NCBI RefSeq assembly: GCF_947497695.1 | Contig: NZ_CANMHM010000003.1 | Location: 350,495-414,494, forward strand | From: an uncultured Polaribacter sp. | GTDB lineage: Bacteria; Bacteroidota; Bacteroidia; Flavobacteriales; Flavobacteriaceae | DNA length: 64,000 nucleotides | Reading direction: 5' to 3' | Part shown: in pieces, positions 17,335 through 26,182 of the stretch | Layout of the letters: each line of letters begins with the position of its first letter | How positions within the stretch are numbered: position 1 is the stretch's first letter | Notes under the pieces: model-generated | What the model was told of the DNA's origin: nothing | The model's database searches: none | Seen by the model: only the letters and a program-made list of their open reading frames with translations | Program-made: the position numbers and the translations under genes

Positions 17335-18722
17335 TGAGTGTTATATTAAGTATTATTTATCTAATTGCAACAGTAACTTTTATTGTTGGATTAAAAAAAT
17401 TAGGACATCCTGATACTGCTAAATCTGGAAATTTAATTGCAGCTACAGGAATGGGATTGGCTATTATTGGCACTATTTTTATACACGATTTACAAGTACC
17501 AACAATTATTTATGTACTAATTGGTATTGCAATAGTAATAGGTTCTATTATTGGTTGGTTGATAGCTATTAAAGTAGAAATGACAAAAATGCCAGAATTG
17601 GTATCTTTATTTAACGGATTTGGAGGAGCAAGTGCTGCTTTAATTGGTATTGTAGAGTTTGGAAATTCTGATATTAAAACTACAAGTGCAACTATTGTTG
17701 CCACCATTTTATCTGCCATTGTTATTGGAGCTATTACTTTTTCTGGTAGTTTAATTGCTTGGGGAAAATTAAATGGTTCTGTTAAAAGTGTTGTAAAAAT
17801 ACCTCAATATAATATTATAAACAATTTAGTAATTATAGCAATTATTGCTGCATCTACCTATTTAGTTGCTGGTAGCATAGACAACCCAATATTTTTATAT
17901 GCTATTTTAACAGCTGGTTTATTGTATGGTATTTTATTTGTGTTGCCAATTGGTGGTGCAGATATGCCTGTAGTAATCTCTTTATTAAACTCTTTAACAG
18001 GTATTGCAGCAGCAATTACCGGAGTTTTATATGGTAATATGGTAATGCTTGTAGGAGGTATTTTAGTAGGTTCTGCTGGTATTATTTTAACAGTTGCCAT
18101 GTGTAAAGCCATGAATAGAACTTTGTTTTCTGTTATTTTTGGCTCTTTTACAGCAAGTGAAGGACCAGAAGGAACCAACAAAGCTTTAGGTTCAATAAAA
18201 AGTACCACTTCTAGTGATGCTGCAATAATGATGAATTATGCAACAAACGTTATTATTGTACCTGGTTATGGTTTAGCTGTTGCACAAGCACAACATGTAA
18301 TTCATGAATTAGAAGAATTATTGGTTAGTAAAGGGGTAAATGTAAAGTATGCAATTCATCCTGTTGCAGGTAGAATGCCTGGACATATGAATGTTTTATT
18401 AGCAGAATCTAATGTAGATTATGATCTTTTGGCAGAAATGGAAGACATAAATCCTCAATTTAATAACGCAGATGTTGTTTTAGTTGTTGGTGCAAATGAT
18501 GTTGTAAACCCTGCTGCTCATAATGATCCTTCAAGTCCTATTTATGGAATGCCAATTCTAGATGTAGAAAACGCCAAACATATTGTTGTAAATAAAAGAA
18601 GTATGAAAGCTGGTTATGCTGGTATAGAAAATGAACTATTTTATAATGATAAAACTTCTATGCTGTTTGGTGATGCTAAAAAAATGATTACAGAATTAGT
18701 TGCTGAAATAAAGAATATGTAA
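17334..18722 (+). CDS. pntB: NAD(P) transhydrogenase, beta subunit
   Basis: 462 aa: about eight or nine hydrophobic helices over the first ~270 residues, then a soluble NADP(H)-binding domain III beginning near NVIIVPGYGLAVAQAQH. With the two upstream genes it uses the proton gradient to drive hydride transfer from NADH to NADP+, a NADPH source for biosynthesis. A terminator follows at 18771-18828. Confidence 0.94.
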   Translation: MSVILSIIYLIATVTFIVGLKKLGHPDTAKSGNLIAATGMGLAIIGTIFIHDLQVPTIIYVLIGIAIVIGSIIGWLIAIKVEMTKMPELVSLFNGFGGASAALIGIVEFGNSDIKTTSATIVATILSAIVIGAITFSGSLIAWGKLNGSVKSVVKIPQYNIINNLVIIAIIAASTYLVAGSIDNPIFLYAILTAGLLYGILFVLPIGGADMPVVISLLNSLTGIAAAITGVLYGNMVMLVGGILVGSAGIILTVAMCKAMNRTLFSVIFGSFTASEGPEGTNKALGSIKSTTSSDAAIMMNYATNVIIVPGYGLAVAQAQHVIHELEELLVSKGVNVKYAIHPVAGRMPGHMNVLLAESNVDYDLLAEMEDINPQFNNADVVLVVGANDVVNPAAHNDPSSPIYGMPILDVENAKHIVVNKRSMKAGYAGIENELFYNDKTSMLFGDAKKMITELVAEIKNM

Positions 18723-18770
18723 GACTACTAAATGTTATTAATTTATTAAATTTATAACACTTAATAAATG

Positions 18771-18828
18771 AAATCCACTTTTTATCTTTTCAAAATTTAG
18801 AGGAAATAATTAAAGTGGATTTTTTTTA
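18771..18828 (+). terminator. Terminator after pntB
   Basis: AAATCCACTTT (18771-18781) pairs with AAAGTGGATTT (18812-18822), followed by a T-rich run to 18827. The 30-nt loop is long for an intrinsic terminator, but stem and U-tract are good and the position, about 50 nt after the pntB stop, fits. Confidence 0.7.
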
Positions 18829-18886
18829 TGGCTTAAATTAAAATTTCTTGTAAAAAACTAATATTCCGTTTTTTAAAGTAGTGAGT

Positions 18887-20101
18887 TTATGGTGACGTTG
18901 CTTTATATAGAACTGCAGAAGTTGTTGATGAAATTTTATAATCACAATCTGCCATAATAAAAGCTGATTGTCCTTTATTAAGAATTAAATCTGAGAGACT
19001 ATCTTCTTCTTGTAATGTGATATTTCCTTCAATTACAATGATAATTTGAGCACTATTTGATTTAGATTGATACTCCTCCTCTTTATTACCTGATAATCTA
19101 ATCTGACTCAGTTCAAAATCTAGAGCTGGACTTTTATAAACAAACTCCAAACCATTAGATTGTATTTTTCCTTTAATAATATTTGGAATGGTTTCTTGAA
19201 AAACTATATGTTTTAATAATTCAGGCACATCAATATGTTTAGATGTTAAACCACCACGTAAAACATTATCAGAATTAGCCATTAACTCCATATTTTGACC
19301 TTCTAAATATGCATGTGGAATTCCTGCATCTTGAAAAACGGCTTCTCCTTTATCAACCTTTACAAGGTTAAAAAAATAAATAGAATAAATACCTTTGTCT
19401 AAATCAGCTTCTTTAGTAGCAGAAATAACAGCTTTGGCTGCCCAAAAAGCAGGGTCAGATTTATTTAATTTACCAGATTTACTTAAAGGTACTATTCTTT
19501 TTATCAATGGACGCAGCATTTGGTTTGTTTCCTCAACTGTTTGACTCATTACTTTTTGATACAATCCTAAATACCCTTTTTCATTAAATACTGTTTGTAA
19601 AATTGAAAATTCTGGGATTGATGAAAGTACTTTTACCAACTTATCTTTGGGCAAAAAACCATGCAGTAACCAAAATTCACTAAGAGCCACCATTATTTCT
19701 GGCTTATGATTGTTATCCTTATAGTTTCTATAAGAAGCATTTAGAGGTATTCCTAAATCATTTTCTCGCTTAAAACCTTTTTCAGCTCCAACTTTAGTTG
19801 GATGAACTTGAATTGACAACATTTCACAAACATCTAGCACTTTAAATAAAAAGGGCAATCTACCAAACTTCTTTGCTGTTTTATCTCCCAACCCTTTAAT
19901 AAGGTTACTATTTAAAAACTCATCTAAATTTAATTCTCCTTTATCTGTTACCACAAAAGAAGGAGCATTTATATGAGCTCCCAGCCAATATTCTGCATAC
20001 TTTTTATTTTCTGATTTAATACCTAGTAAATCAGGAATATAATTAGAGCCTCCCCAGATATAATTTTTAATTTTTCCTTTGAGACTAAGTATTTTAGGCA
20101 T
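18887..20101 (-). CDS. manA: Mannose-6-phosphate isomerase, class I
   Basis: Zinc-dependent interconversion of mannose-6-phosphate and fructose-6-phosphate. The cupin type I PMI domain shows QVHPTKVGAEKGF from residue 98 and HKPEIMVAL near 134-142, both zinc-contact regions, and the C-terminal active-site segment with NSDNVLRGGLTSKHID. 404 aa, normal length. It is divergent from the tRNA gene and convergent with pntB. Confidence 0.92.
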   Translation of the reverse strand: MPKILSLKGKIKNYIWGGSNYIPDLLGIKSENKKYAEYWLGAHINAPSFVVTDKGELNLDEFLNSNLIKGLGDKTAKKFGRLPFLFKVLDVCEMLSIQVHPTKVGAEKGFKRENDLGIPLNASYRNYKDNNHKPEIMVALSEFWLLHGFLPKDKLVKVLSSIPEFSILQTVFNEKGYLGLYQKVMSQTVEETNQMLRPLIKRIVPLSKSGKLNKSDPAFWAAKAVISATKEADLDKGIYSIYFFNLVKVDKGEAVFQDAGIPHAYLEGQNMELMANSDNVLRGGLTSKHIDVPELLKHIVFQETIPNIIKGKIQSNGLEFVYKSPALDFELSQIRLSGNKEEEYQSKSNSAQIIIVIEGNITLQEEDSLSDLILNKGQSAFIMADCDYKISSTTSAVLYKATSP

Positions 20102-20275
20102 ATTTTATAATCATTATTTAATTTTATAAAAATAGTGAAATTCAAAAAAACATCTATTAAACTTGTTGCTTTTTATCTTAAAAATAATGAAACCTTATAA
20201 AAATATTTTAAACAAAAGAAACTAGATATTTAAAAAAATGAAATTAAAAAATGAAAGATGATATTCGAATTGATG

Positions 20276-20283
20276 TATATTTG
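20276..20283 (+). promoter_or_regulatory. Possible -7 box upstream of tRNA-Leu
   Basis: TATATTTG fits TAnnTTTG, but no TTG lies at the expected distance and it is 80 nt ahead of the tRNA, so it is only a candidate. Confidence 0.3.
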
Positions 20284-20365
20284 TCAATCTAAAATTTTGA
20301 ATAAATATTGTTAGCTTAAAATTAGAACTATTTATTTTAAGCATTGATTTTTATTTTTAAATAAA

Positions 20366-20449
20366 GCGCACGTGGCGAAATTGGTAGACGCGCAGCCTTG
20401 AGGGGGCTGTAAACGCAAGTTTGTGGAAGTTCGAATCTTCTCGTGCGCA
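20366..20449 (+). tRNA. tRNA-Leu, anticodon GAG
   Basis: The 84-nt type II tRNA folds with acceptor GCGCACG/CGTGCGC, a five-base-pair anticodon stem CAGCC/GGCTG around loop TTGAGGG (anticodon GAG, reading CUC/CUU), a variable arm (AACGCAAGTTTGT region) and a TTCGAAT T-loop. The discriminator base is A, as expected for Leu. CCA is not encoded. Confidence 0.96.
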
Positions 20450-20544
20450 CTTTTAATGTTCCCTTTTATTAGCTTCTTCAAATAAATAAAATGCTTTTAG
20501 ATAAAATTAACCTTTCTAAATCCTTTTATTAGTATTATTGCAAT

Positions 20545-21348
20545 ATGCAAAAACTACTCTCTATTTTATGCTTATGTTTTTCCTTAAGCATATTCTCTCA
20601 AAACGATACAATTCGTGTTAAAAAATTGAAAGGCCAAATTATTCATGCGGTTAACAAAAAACCTTTAAGTGCAGCACACATTTTAGATTTGAATAGTGTA
20701 AATGGTACAATTACAGATGATGAAGGTTTTTTTGAAATTCCAACGAGAGCAAATGATACTATTTTAGTTTCTTATTTAGGATATGAATCTATAAAAGTAA
20801 AAGTAACAAACGATTTACTAAAGGGAAACGAACTATTAATTGCTTTGTATGAAAAACCTCAAGAAATTAAAGAAGTAGTTATAAAATCTACAAAATTAAT
20901 TGGTGTTTTAGAAATTGATATCAAACAAGTGCCAAAAGATAGGTTTACAAGAATTAAAATTAATGGATTGCCACAAACCTATGAAGTAGGTAAACCAAAA
21001 GGTGCAAACCTCTCCTCTCCTATTGCTGCTATTTTTCAACCTGTTGATTTCCTTTACAATCTATTTGGCAATAAACCAAAGCAATTAGAAAAGCTACAAA
21101 AATTAAAAGGCGAAGATGATTTACGTAAAATGTTAGCTGGTAAATTTGACAGAGAAGTAATGATGGAATATTTGCAAATGGACAGACAAGAACTCACAGA
21201 ATTATTATCTGATTGTAATTATTCTGAATATTTTATCAAAAAAGCTTCTGATTTACAAATGATTGAAGCTGTTTTAGATTGTTATGAAAACTACAAAGCT
21301 CTTAAAAAAGGTAAGATTGAACGTGATAAAATACCTGTTAAGAATTAG
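20545..21348 (+). CDS. Secreted protein with carboxypeptidase-regulatory-like domain
   Basis: 267 aa. A signal peptide (about 1-18, ending IFSQ) is followed by a beta-sandwich CarboxypepD_reg-like domain (GQIIHAVNKKPLSAAHILDL ... GTITDDEGFFEIP, DTILVSYLGYESIKVKV), the module also found at the N-terminus of SusC/TonB receptors. Here no receptor barrel follows; the rest is a hydrophilic alpha-helical tail. Probably periplasmic or outer-membrane associated. Specific function unknown; the start ATG lies about 95 nt after the tRNA. Confidence 0.8.
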   Translation: MQKLLSILCLCFSLSIFSQNDTIRVKKLKGQIIHAVNKKPLSAAHILDLNSVNGTITDDEGFFEIPTRANDTILVSYLGYESIKVKVTNDLLKGNELLIALYEKPQEIKEVVIKSTKLIGVLEIDIKQVPKDRFTRIKINGLPQTYEVGKPKGANLSSPIAAIFQPVDFLYNLFGNKPKQLEKLQKLKGEDDLRKMLAGKFDREVMMEYLQMDRQELTELLSDCNYSEYFIKKASDLQMIEAVLDCYENYKALKKGKIERDKIPVKN

Positions 21349-21683
21349 ATTTTTAATACCAAAATAATTTATTTATAAAACTAAACATATTTAGGTTTAA
21401 ATTTAAAGTCACTTTTTATTTAACAATGAATCAAAAATACTTTATACACATTTACTCTTACTAATATGTTTTATTTATTTCCCCAAAGTTGTTAGTACTT
21501 ATAAAAAAAACACTGTTTATTTATTTCTATTTTATTCTACTACTATAGAGTATATCAATCAATAAAAATTGATTGTGTACTGTAATAATTAATAATTTGG
21601 CTTTGCTTAAAAACTTTTGATATTAAATATGAATAAGTAACAAATAACGCTAAAATGTTTTTTTTCTTGATTAAAAAAAACAT
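21349..21683. other. AT-rich non-coding stretch
   Basis: First part of a 981-bp gene-free region (21349-22329). No supported ORF, terminator or RNA seen here; it leads into the first candidate small RNA. A minus-strand reading frame overlapping it has no codon or family support. Confidence 0.4.
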
Positions 21684-21782
21684 AAAAAAAAGCTTCAGAA
21701 AACTGAAGCCTTTTTTTGTTGTACAATTATTAATAATAAAGCCCCTAATCTCTATTAAAATTATTTGAACATTACAAACATA
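21684..21782 (-). ncRNA. Candidate small RNA, copy A
   Basis: Read on the minus strand: a TAnnTTTG box (TATGTTTG, 21782-21775) with TTTG 21 bp upstream (21807-21804); a transcript of about 85 nt starting near 21768; then hairpin GGCTTCAG-TTTT-CTGAAGC (21710-21692) with a run of eight U. The core 21731-21760 (30 nt) is identical in copy B 514 bp away. No start codon with a sensible peptide is present. The hairpin also has a U-tract on the plus strand, so it could terminate in both directions. Confidence 0.6.
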
Positions 21783-21825
21783 ATACTTTTTATTAACAAA
21801 TAACAAATTTTATCAACAAAAATTA

Positions 21826-22189
21826 ACTTTTTTCATAAATTAATTCAATATAATAATGAATGTTTTGAAAATCATTATGTTATAAATTATTAATTCACAT
21901 AAAATTCTCATTATATTATCTTTAAAAATATTATATAGATTTATAGTCAGAATTTACACCCTAAATCTTTAGATTACACTCTCTAAATAAAAATGAATTT
22001 GATAAACTTAATAAAAGAGTCTTATCTTTAAAATGAATTTAGAGGTAAAATTTATGAAGTTAATATCCTTAAAAATATTAAATAAATAATAATCTATAAT
22101 AATTTTTGAAATTCTAAATTGTTTATTCATTTCTAATTGAAGATTGTTAAGCGAATTGAATTAGATAATTATGAATAACTGCTTAAATA
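21826..22189. other. AT-rich non-coding stretch between the two small-RNA copies
   Basis: About 360 bp, very AT-rich, with no ORF, hairpin terminator or recognisable RNA. It separates the duplicated blocks (about 21689-21825 and 22198-22345). Confidence 0.4.
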
Positions 22190-22299
22190 TAAGCAAAAAT
22201 AGGCTTCAGAAAACTGAAGCCCATTTATAACTCTCTACAATCAATAATAATAAAGCCCCTAATCTCTATTAAAATAATATTTTGCAGATAACAAATATA
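22190..22299 (-). ncRNA. Candidate small RNA, copy B
   Basis: Minus strand: TATATTTG (22299-22292) as -7 box with TTG 18 bp upstream (22320-22318), the same 30-nt core (22274-22245), a divergent 23-nt linker, then GGCTTCAG-TTTT-CTGAAGC (22221-22203) and a weaker U-tract (CTATTTTT). Promoter, core and terminator are conserved with copy A while the linker has drifted, the pattern expected of a duplicated RNA gene. The -33 region abuts the stop codon of the acyltransferase gene. Confidence 0.6.
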
Positions 22300-22329
22300 G
22301 CACTTTTTATTAACAAACAACATACCTTA

Positions 22330-22869
22330 TCAACAATTTTTAGTTTTTTTTCCTTTTATATTTTTAAAAAAAGCATAAAATACCTTAAAATCAGCCTTTT
22401 CACTGTTAGTTGTGTCATAAGGTTTAGAAAATTTTATCTTTTTATTACCAAAATCTAATGCTGCCATTACTATTGGCACATTGGCTCCTTTAGCAATATA
22501 GTAAAACCCAGTTTTCCAGGTAGCTACTTTTTTTCTGGTTCCTTCTGGAGATAATGCCAATCTAAACTCTTTTTTAGAGTTAAAAGTAGCTACTACTCCA
22601 TCTACAAAATTATTGCTTTTTGATCGGTCTACTGGTGTGCCTCCTAACATTCTAAAGAAAAAACCAAAGGGCCATTTAAACAAAGACTTTTTGCCAATAA
22701 ATTGAATCATTGTACCTGAAGCCATTCTAGTTAATATTGCAATAGGAAAATCTACCCAACTTGTATGTGGAGCAACAACAACAACATACTTTAAAGGCGA
22801 TTTTGGAAAATCTCCTTCTAGTTTCCAGCCTAAAATGGTAAATAATATAAATCTTGAAATTGTTTTCAT
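22330..22869 (-). CDS. 1-acyl-glycerol-3-phosphate acyltransferase family (PlsC-like)
   Basis: Membrane-associated acyltransferase of 179 aa. The catalytic HX4D motif is HTSWVD at 35-40 and the substrate-binding EGTR is at 109-112 (SPEGTRKK). The protein is short for PlsC (~240 aa), as are many flavobacterial lysophospholipid acyltransferase paralogues. Likely phosphatidic-acid synthesis or lysophospholipid remodelling; which one cannot be told from sequence. Confidence 0.88.
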   Translation of the reverse strand: MKTISRFILFTILGWKLEGDFPKSPLKYVVVVAPHTSWVDFPIAILTRMASGTMIQFIGKKSLFKWPFGFFFRMLGGTPVDRSKSNNFVDGVVATFNSKKEFRLALSPEGTRKKVATWKTGFYYIAKGANVPIVMAALDFGNKKIKFSKPYDTTNSEKADFKVFYAFFKNIKGKKTKNC

Positions 22870-22959
22870 AAACGATGAATATCAATCTTTACAAAATCCT
22901 TATATAAAGGTTTTATTTTATAATTTAAAGTGATAAATTTATGAACTTAAACTGACATA

Positions 22960-24303
22960 ATGAACCAATTAATTATTTACTTCTTAATAGCACTGTTTTT
23001 TAGCATTATAGGTTTTTTTATTGGAAAACTTCTAGGAAAACTAAATTATCAGAAAGAAAAAAGCACCTCAGAAAAAGAAAAAAATACTTTAGAATTTGAA
23101 ATTTCTAAACTAAATGAAACCGTTAAAAAAGCAGATAGTAAAGTAGATGATTTACAAAGTGAATTAAAATTTATTCAAAAAGAAAAAGAAAATTTAATTT
23201 CTGATAAAATACGTTTAGAAACCGAGTTTAAAAACACAAAAGAAAAATTAGAAACTAATAAAAAGGAAGTAGAAAAATTACAAGAAAAATTTACGAATGA
23301 TTTTGAAGTATTGGCTAACAAAATACTTGAAGAAAAATCGAATAAATTTACCATCCAAAATAAAGAAAACTTAAAAATAATTTTAAATCCTCTACAAGAA
23401 AAAATTAAAGGTTTTGAAGACAAAGTAGACAAAACTCACAAAGAAAGTATCGATTATCATGCTGCTTTACGCCAGCAAATTTTAGGTTTAAGAGAGCTAA
23501 ACCAACAAATGAGTAAAGAAACTTTAAACCTTACCAAAGCTTTAAAAGGCGATAATAAAATGCAAGGAAACTGGGGCGAATTAGTTTTAGAACGTGTTTT
23601 AGAAAAATCTGGTTTAGAAAAAGATAGAGAATACTTTGTACAACAAAGCTTTACAAACGATGATGGTAAAAGAGTATTGCCAGATGTTGTGATTCATTTA
23701 CCAGATAATAAAAAAATGATTGTCGATTCTAAAGTATCACTAACTGCCTATGAACAATTTGTAAACGAGGAAGATGAAACTTTAAAAGGGCAATTTTTAA
23801 AAGATCATATAGCATCACTTACAAGACATGTAGAACAGTTAAGTGAAAAAAAATACGAAGATATTTATAGAATTCAATCGCCAGATTTTGTTCTCTTATT
23901 TATACCTATAGAACCTGCATTTGCAGTTGCTATTAATACTGATACCAATTTATATAACAAAGCCTTTGAAAAAAATATTGTTATTGTTACTCCTACTACT
24001 CTATTGGCTACTTTAAGAACCATAGATTCTATGTGGAATAATGAAAAACAACAAAAAAATGCTATAGAAATTGCCAGACAAGCAGGTGCTTTGTATGATA
24101 AGTTTCAAGGGCTTTTAGGAGATTTAATTGGTATTGGTAAAAGAATTGACGATAGTAAAAAAGAATATTCTAATGCTATGAACAAGCTTTTTGACGGCAG
24201 AGGAAACCTAATTACGAGTGTTGAAAAATTGAAGAAAATGGGGGCAAAAGCAAAAAAAGCAATTCCAGAAAATATAATTAATAAAGCTAATGACAACTCA
24301 TAA
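22960..24303 (+). CDS. rmuC: DNA recombination protein RmuC
   Basis: 447 aa: one N-terminal membrane helix (about 4-24), a long coiled coil (about 30-150) and the RmuC domain with its nuclease-like fold (GNWGELVLERVLEKSGL near 201-217, LPDVVIHLPDNKKMIVDSKVS near 237-257). RmuC limits inversions at short repeats in E. coli, which is relevant to a genome this rich in inverted repeats. A strong terminator follows. Confidence 0.92.
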   Translation: MNQLIIYFLIALFFSIIGFFIGKLLGKLNYQKEKSTSEKEKNTLEFEISKLNETVKKADSKVDDLQSELKFIQKEKENLISDKIRLETEFKNTKEKLETNKKEVEKLQEKFTNDFEVLANKILEEKSNKFTIQNKENLKIILNPLQEKIKGFEDKVDKTHKESIDYHAALRQQILGLRELNQQMSKETLNLTKALKGDNKMQGNWGELVLERVLEKSGLEKDREYFVQQSFTNDDGKRVLPDVVIHLPDNKKMIVDSKVSLTAYEQFVNEEDETLKGQFLKDHIASLTRHVEQLSEKKYEDIYRIQSPDFVLLFIPIEPAFAVAINTDTNLYNKAFEKNIVIVTPTTLLATLRTIDSMWNNEKQQKNAIEIARQAGALYDKFQGLLGDLIGIGKRIDDSKKEYSNAMNKLFDGRGNLITSVEKLKKMGAKAKKAIPENIINKANDNS

Positions 24304-24312
24304 AACATCAAA

Positions 24313-24343
24313 AAAAAAAGCTTCTTTATTAGAAGCTTTTTTT
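24313..24343. terminator. Bidirectional terminator between rmuC and the 24359 gene
   Basis: A 13-bp perfect stem (AAAAAAAGCTTCT / AGAAGCTTTTTTT) around loop TTATT, with A-tract and T-tract on the two sides. It serves two convergent genes. Confidence 0.9.
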
Positions 24344-24358
24344 AATTTATAATATAAT

Positions 24359-24979
24359 TTATTCAAACCATTTTTCTAACCTTCTTTTGGTACGATCAAA
24401 AGTATTTCTTTCCCAAATTACTTCAAAACCATTCCAAAGTGTTCGTACTTTTGTACCTCCGTCTTTATAAATAATAAATTTGATATCTTCAAATTCTAAA
24501 TAAACATTATTTACCTCACTTGCAGAAGATATATACTTGTTATGCGTTTCTTTTATTTTTTCAATTTTATTCAACAATTCTTTTGCTGTATCTAATGGAA
24601 TATATCTAAATCCATAAGCTGTACCTATTACTCCAGATTCATTTCTATTATTTCCAAAAAAAGCCAAAAGCAATCCTTTTTCTTTTACTGCATTACAATT
24701 AAAAGCTGTAGAAATTAAACCAGCATCATCATCTGCTGCTAAATTTTCTGTTTCAAATTTTACTTCTTTTCCTGCTGTTTGCTTAATTAGGTATTTTACA
24801 ATGTACTCTTTAGATCTAAACTGACTTATTTCTTTTGATATTGCTTTTCTATCAGCATCTGCTGCAACAAAACTTAAAGCGGCTAATCCTTTTGGAATTT
24901 TAGTACTTGAATTATTTTGAGAATATAATGCATTAAAAGTAAAAAAAAGTGCAATTAAAATAGTTAATTTTTGTTTCAT
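24359..24979 (-). CDS. Secreted protein of unknown function
   Basis: 206 aa with a clear signal peptide (about 1-20, cleavage near ALYSQ). The mature part is rich in Lys and Glu and holds two cysteine-poor alpha/beta-looking segments (GLLLAFFGNNRNESGVIG, YLEFEDIKFIIYKDGG). I recognise no domain. It has its own terminator and no obvious operon partner. Confidence 0.65.
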   Translation of the reverse strand: MKQKLTILIALFFTFNALYSQNNSSTKIPKGLAALSFVAADADRKAISKEISQFRSKEYIVKYLIKQTAGKEVKFETENLAADDDAGLISTAFNCNAVKEKGLLLAFFGNNRNESGVIGTAYGFRYIPLDTAKELLNKIEKIKETHNKYISSASEVNNVYLEFEDIKFIIYKDGGTKVRTLWNGFEVIWERNTFDRTKRRLEKWFE

Positions 24980-25163
24980 CTTTTGGTTTTTAGTTAGTTA
25001 TAACGATAAAATATTTATGATTAATGCTAAAATACAATAAAACAGTATTTCACTTTATAAAATTCAATTTCATTTATAAACATTTTATAACAATTCTCTT
25101 TTCTAAAAAAACTTTAACAAGTTAAATAGTTAGCGTTTTTAAGTTTCTTTAAAAAAAACTTAA

Positions 25164-26035
25164 TTATTCATCTGTATTATGGGTTTTTAACCATTCTTCT
25201 CCTTTTGCATCTCTAAAAAAGTCCATCCAAACATAATACATCACTTTTCCTTTATCTACAGAAACAGAATGACTCGAACCTAAAGGAATATGAAGTACAG
25301 AAAACTCTGGAAAATCTATTTGATCTTTATCTGCATATACAATTGTATTATTATTAGACAAACCTAAAAACAACTGTTCTAACATTGGGTGTTCATGAAA
25401 ACCAACTCTATCTGGTCCTGTTGTTTGCACAGTTCCCATAGCAATTCTTGGTATATATTTGTTAGGTAAAATTGTTCTACTTACAGTATTTGGGCTCTTA
25501 ATTGGCTCTGTATAAGATTTACAATCTGTAAACTTTGCATAGTACACATTTTGAGTACGTTCGTCTAAAAAGACTTCTAAATCTAATTTATCTTGAGCAG
25601 TTAATAAACTCTTAATTCTTAAATAATGTAACGTATCATTTTTTGCTGCATTAATCGTTATATTTTTAAGAGATTGAGGTAATAAAATTGTTTCAGGTAC
25701 AATTTCATAAATTGAATCTGCAGCAACTACATTTCCTTTACCTTTTACAAATAAGAAAATTGTTTTGTAATCATCACTAAAAGAATCTTCTAATCCTTTT
25801 TCTCCTGTAACAGCAACATGATCTACATGAATTCCTTTAATTTCATTTTCTAAAATCACAGTACTACTGTGTTGTGTATTGGCTGCTAATTGAGTTTTTA
25901 AATTTTCAAAGGAATTCCTGAAGTTTTAGTAGTTTTAAGAGTCTTTGTATTTTCAGGACTTTTAGAAGCTTGTTTACACTGTGTAATTGTAAATAATGAT
26001 GCTACAAAAAATAAAATTGTGAGCTGTTTTTTCAT
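25164..26035 (-). pseudogene. Frameshifted cupin-domain lipoprotein
   Basis: Two pieces of one gene. The first frame opens at ATG 26035 with a lipoprotein signal (ends TITQC, about residue 20) and stops at 25898 after 45 codons. A second frame without an ATG, reading FENLKTQLAANTQHSSTV, continues from about 25914 to 25164 and encodes a double-stranded beta-helix (cupin) protein with GFHEHPMLEQLF and IPLGSSHSVSV. Joining them needs one added base near 25914 (in GGAATTCC), i.e. a 1-nt deletion. The repaired product would be about 290 aa. A GTG at 25859 could make a cytosolic, signal-less fragment. Confidence 0.75.
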
Positions 26036-26182
26036 ATTCAATAATTAAAGATATTTAGTTTTTACGTATCACTAAATATAGTACTATTATTCTAAAGCAT
26101 TTAAAAGACATTGTTTCTAATTTTCTAATGAAGATTTACAGGTTTTTATGTAGTTTTGATTTCAATTAAAAATTAATTTATT

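Noticed and set aside
21555..21806. 83-codon minus-strand reading frame across small-RNA copy A
   Set aside because: It spans the promoter, core and terminator of the RNA candidate, is not preserved in copy B, and shows no protein-like composition.
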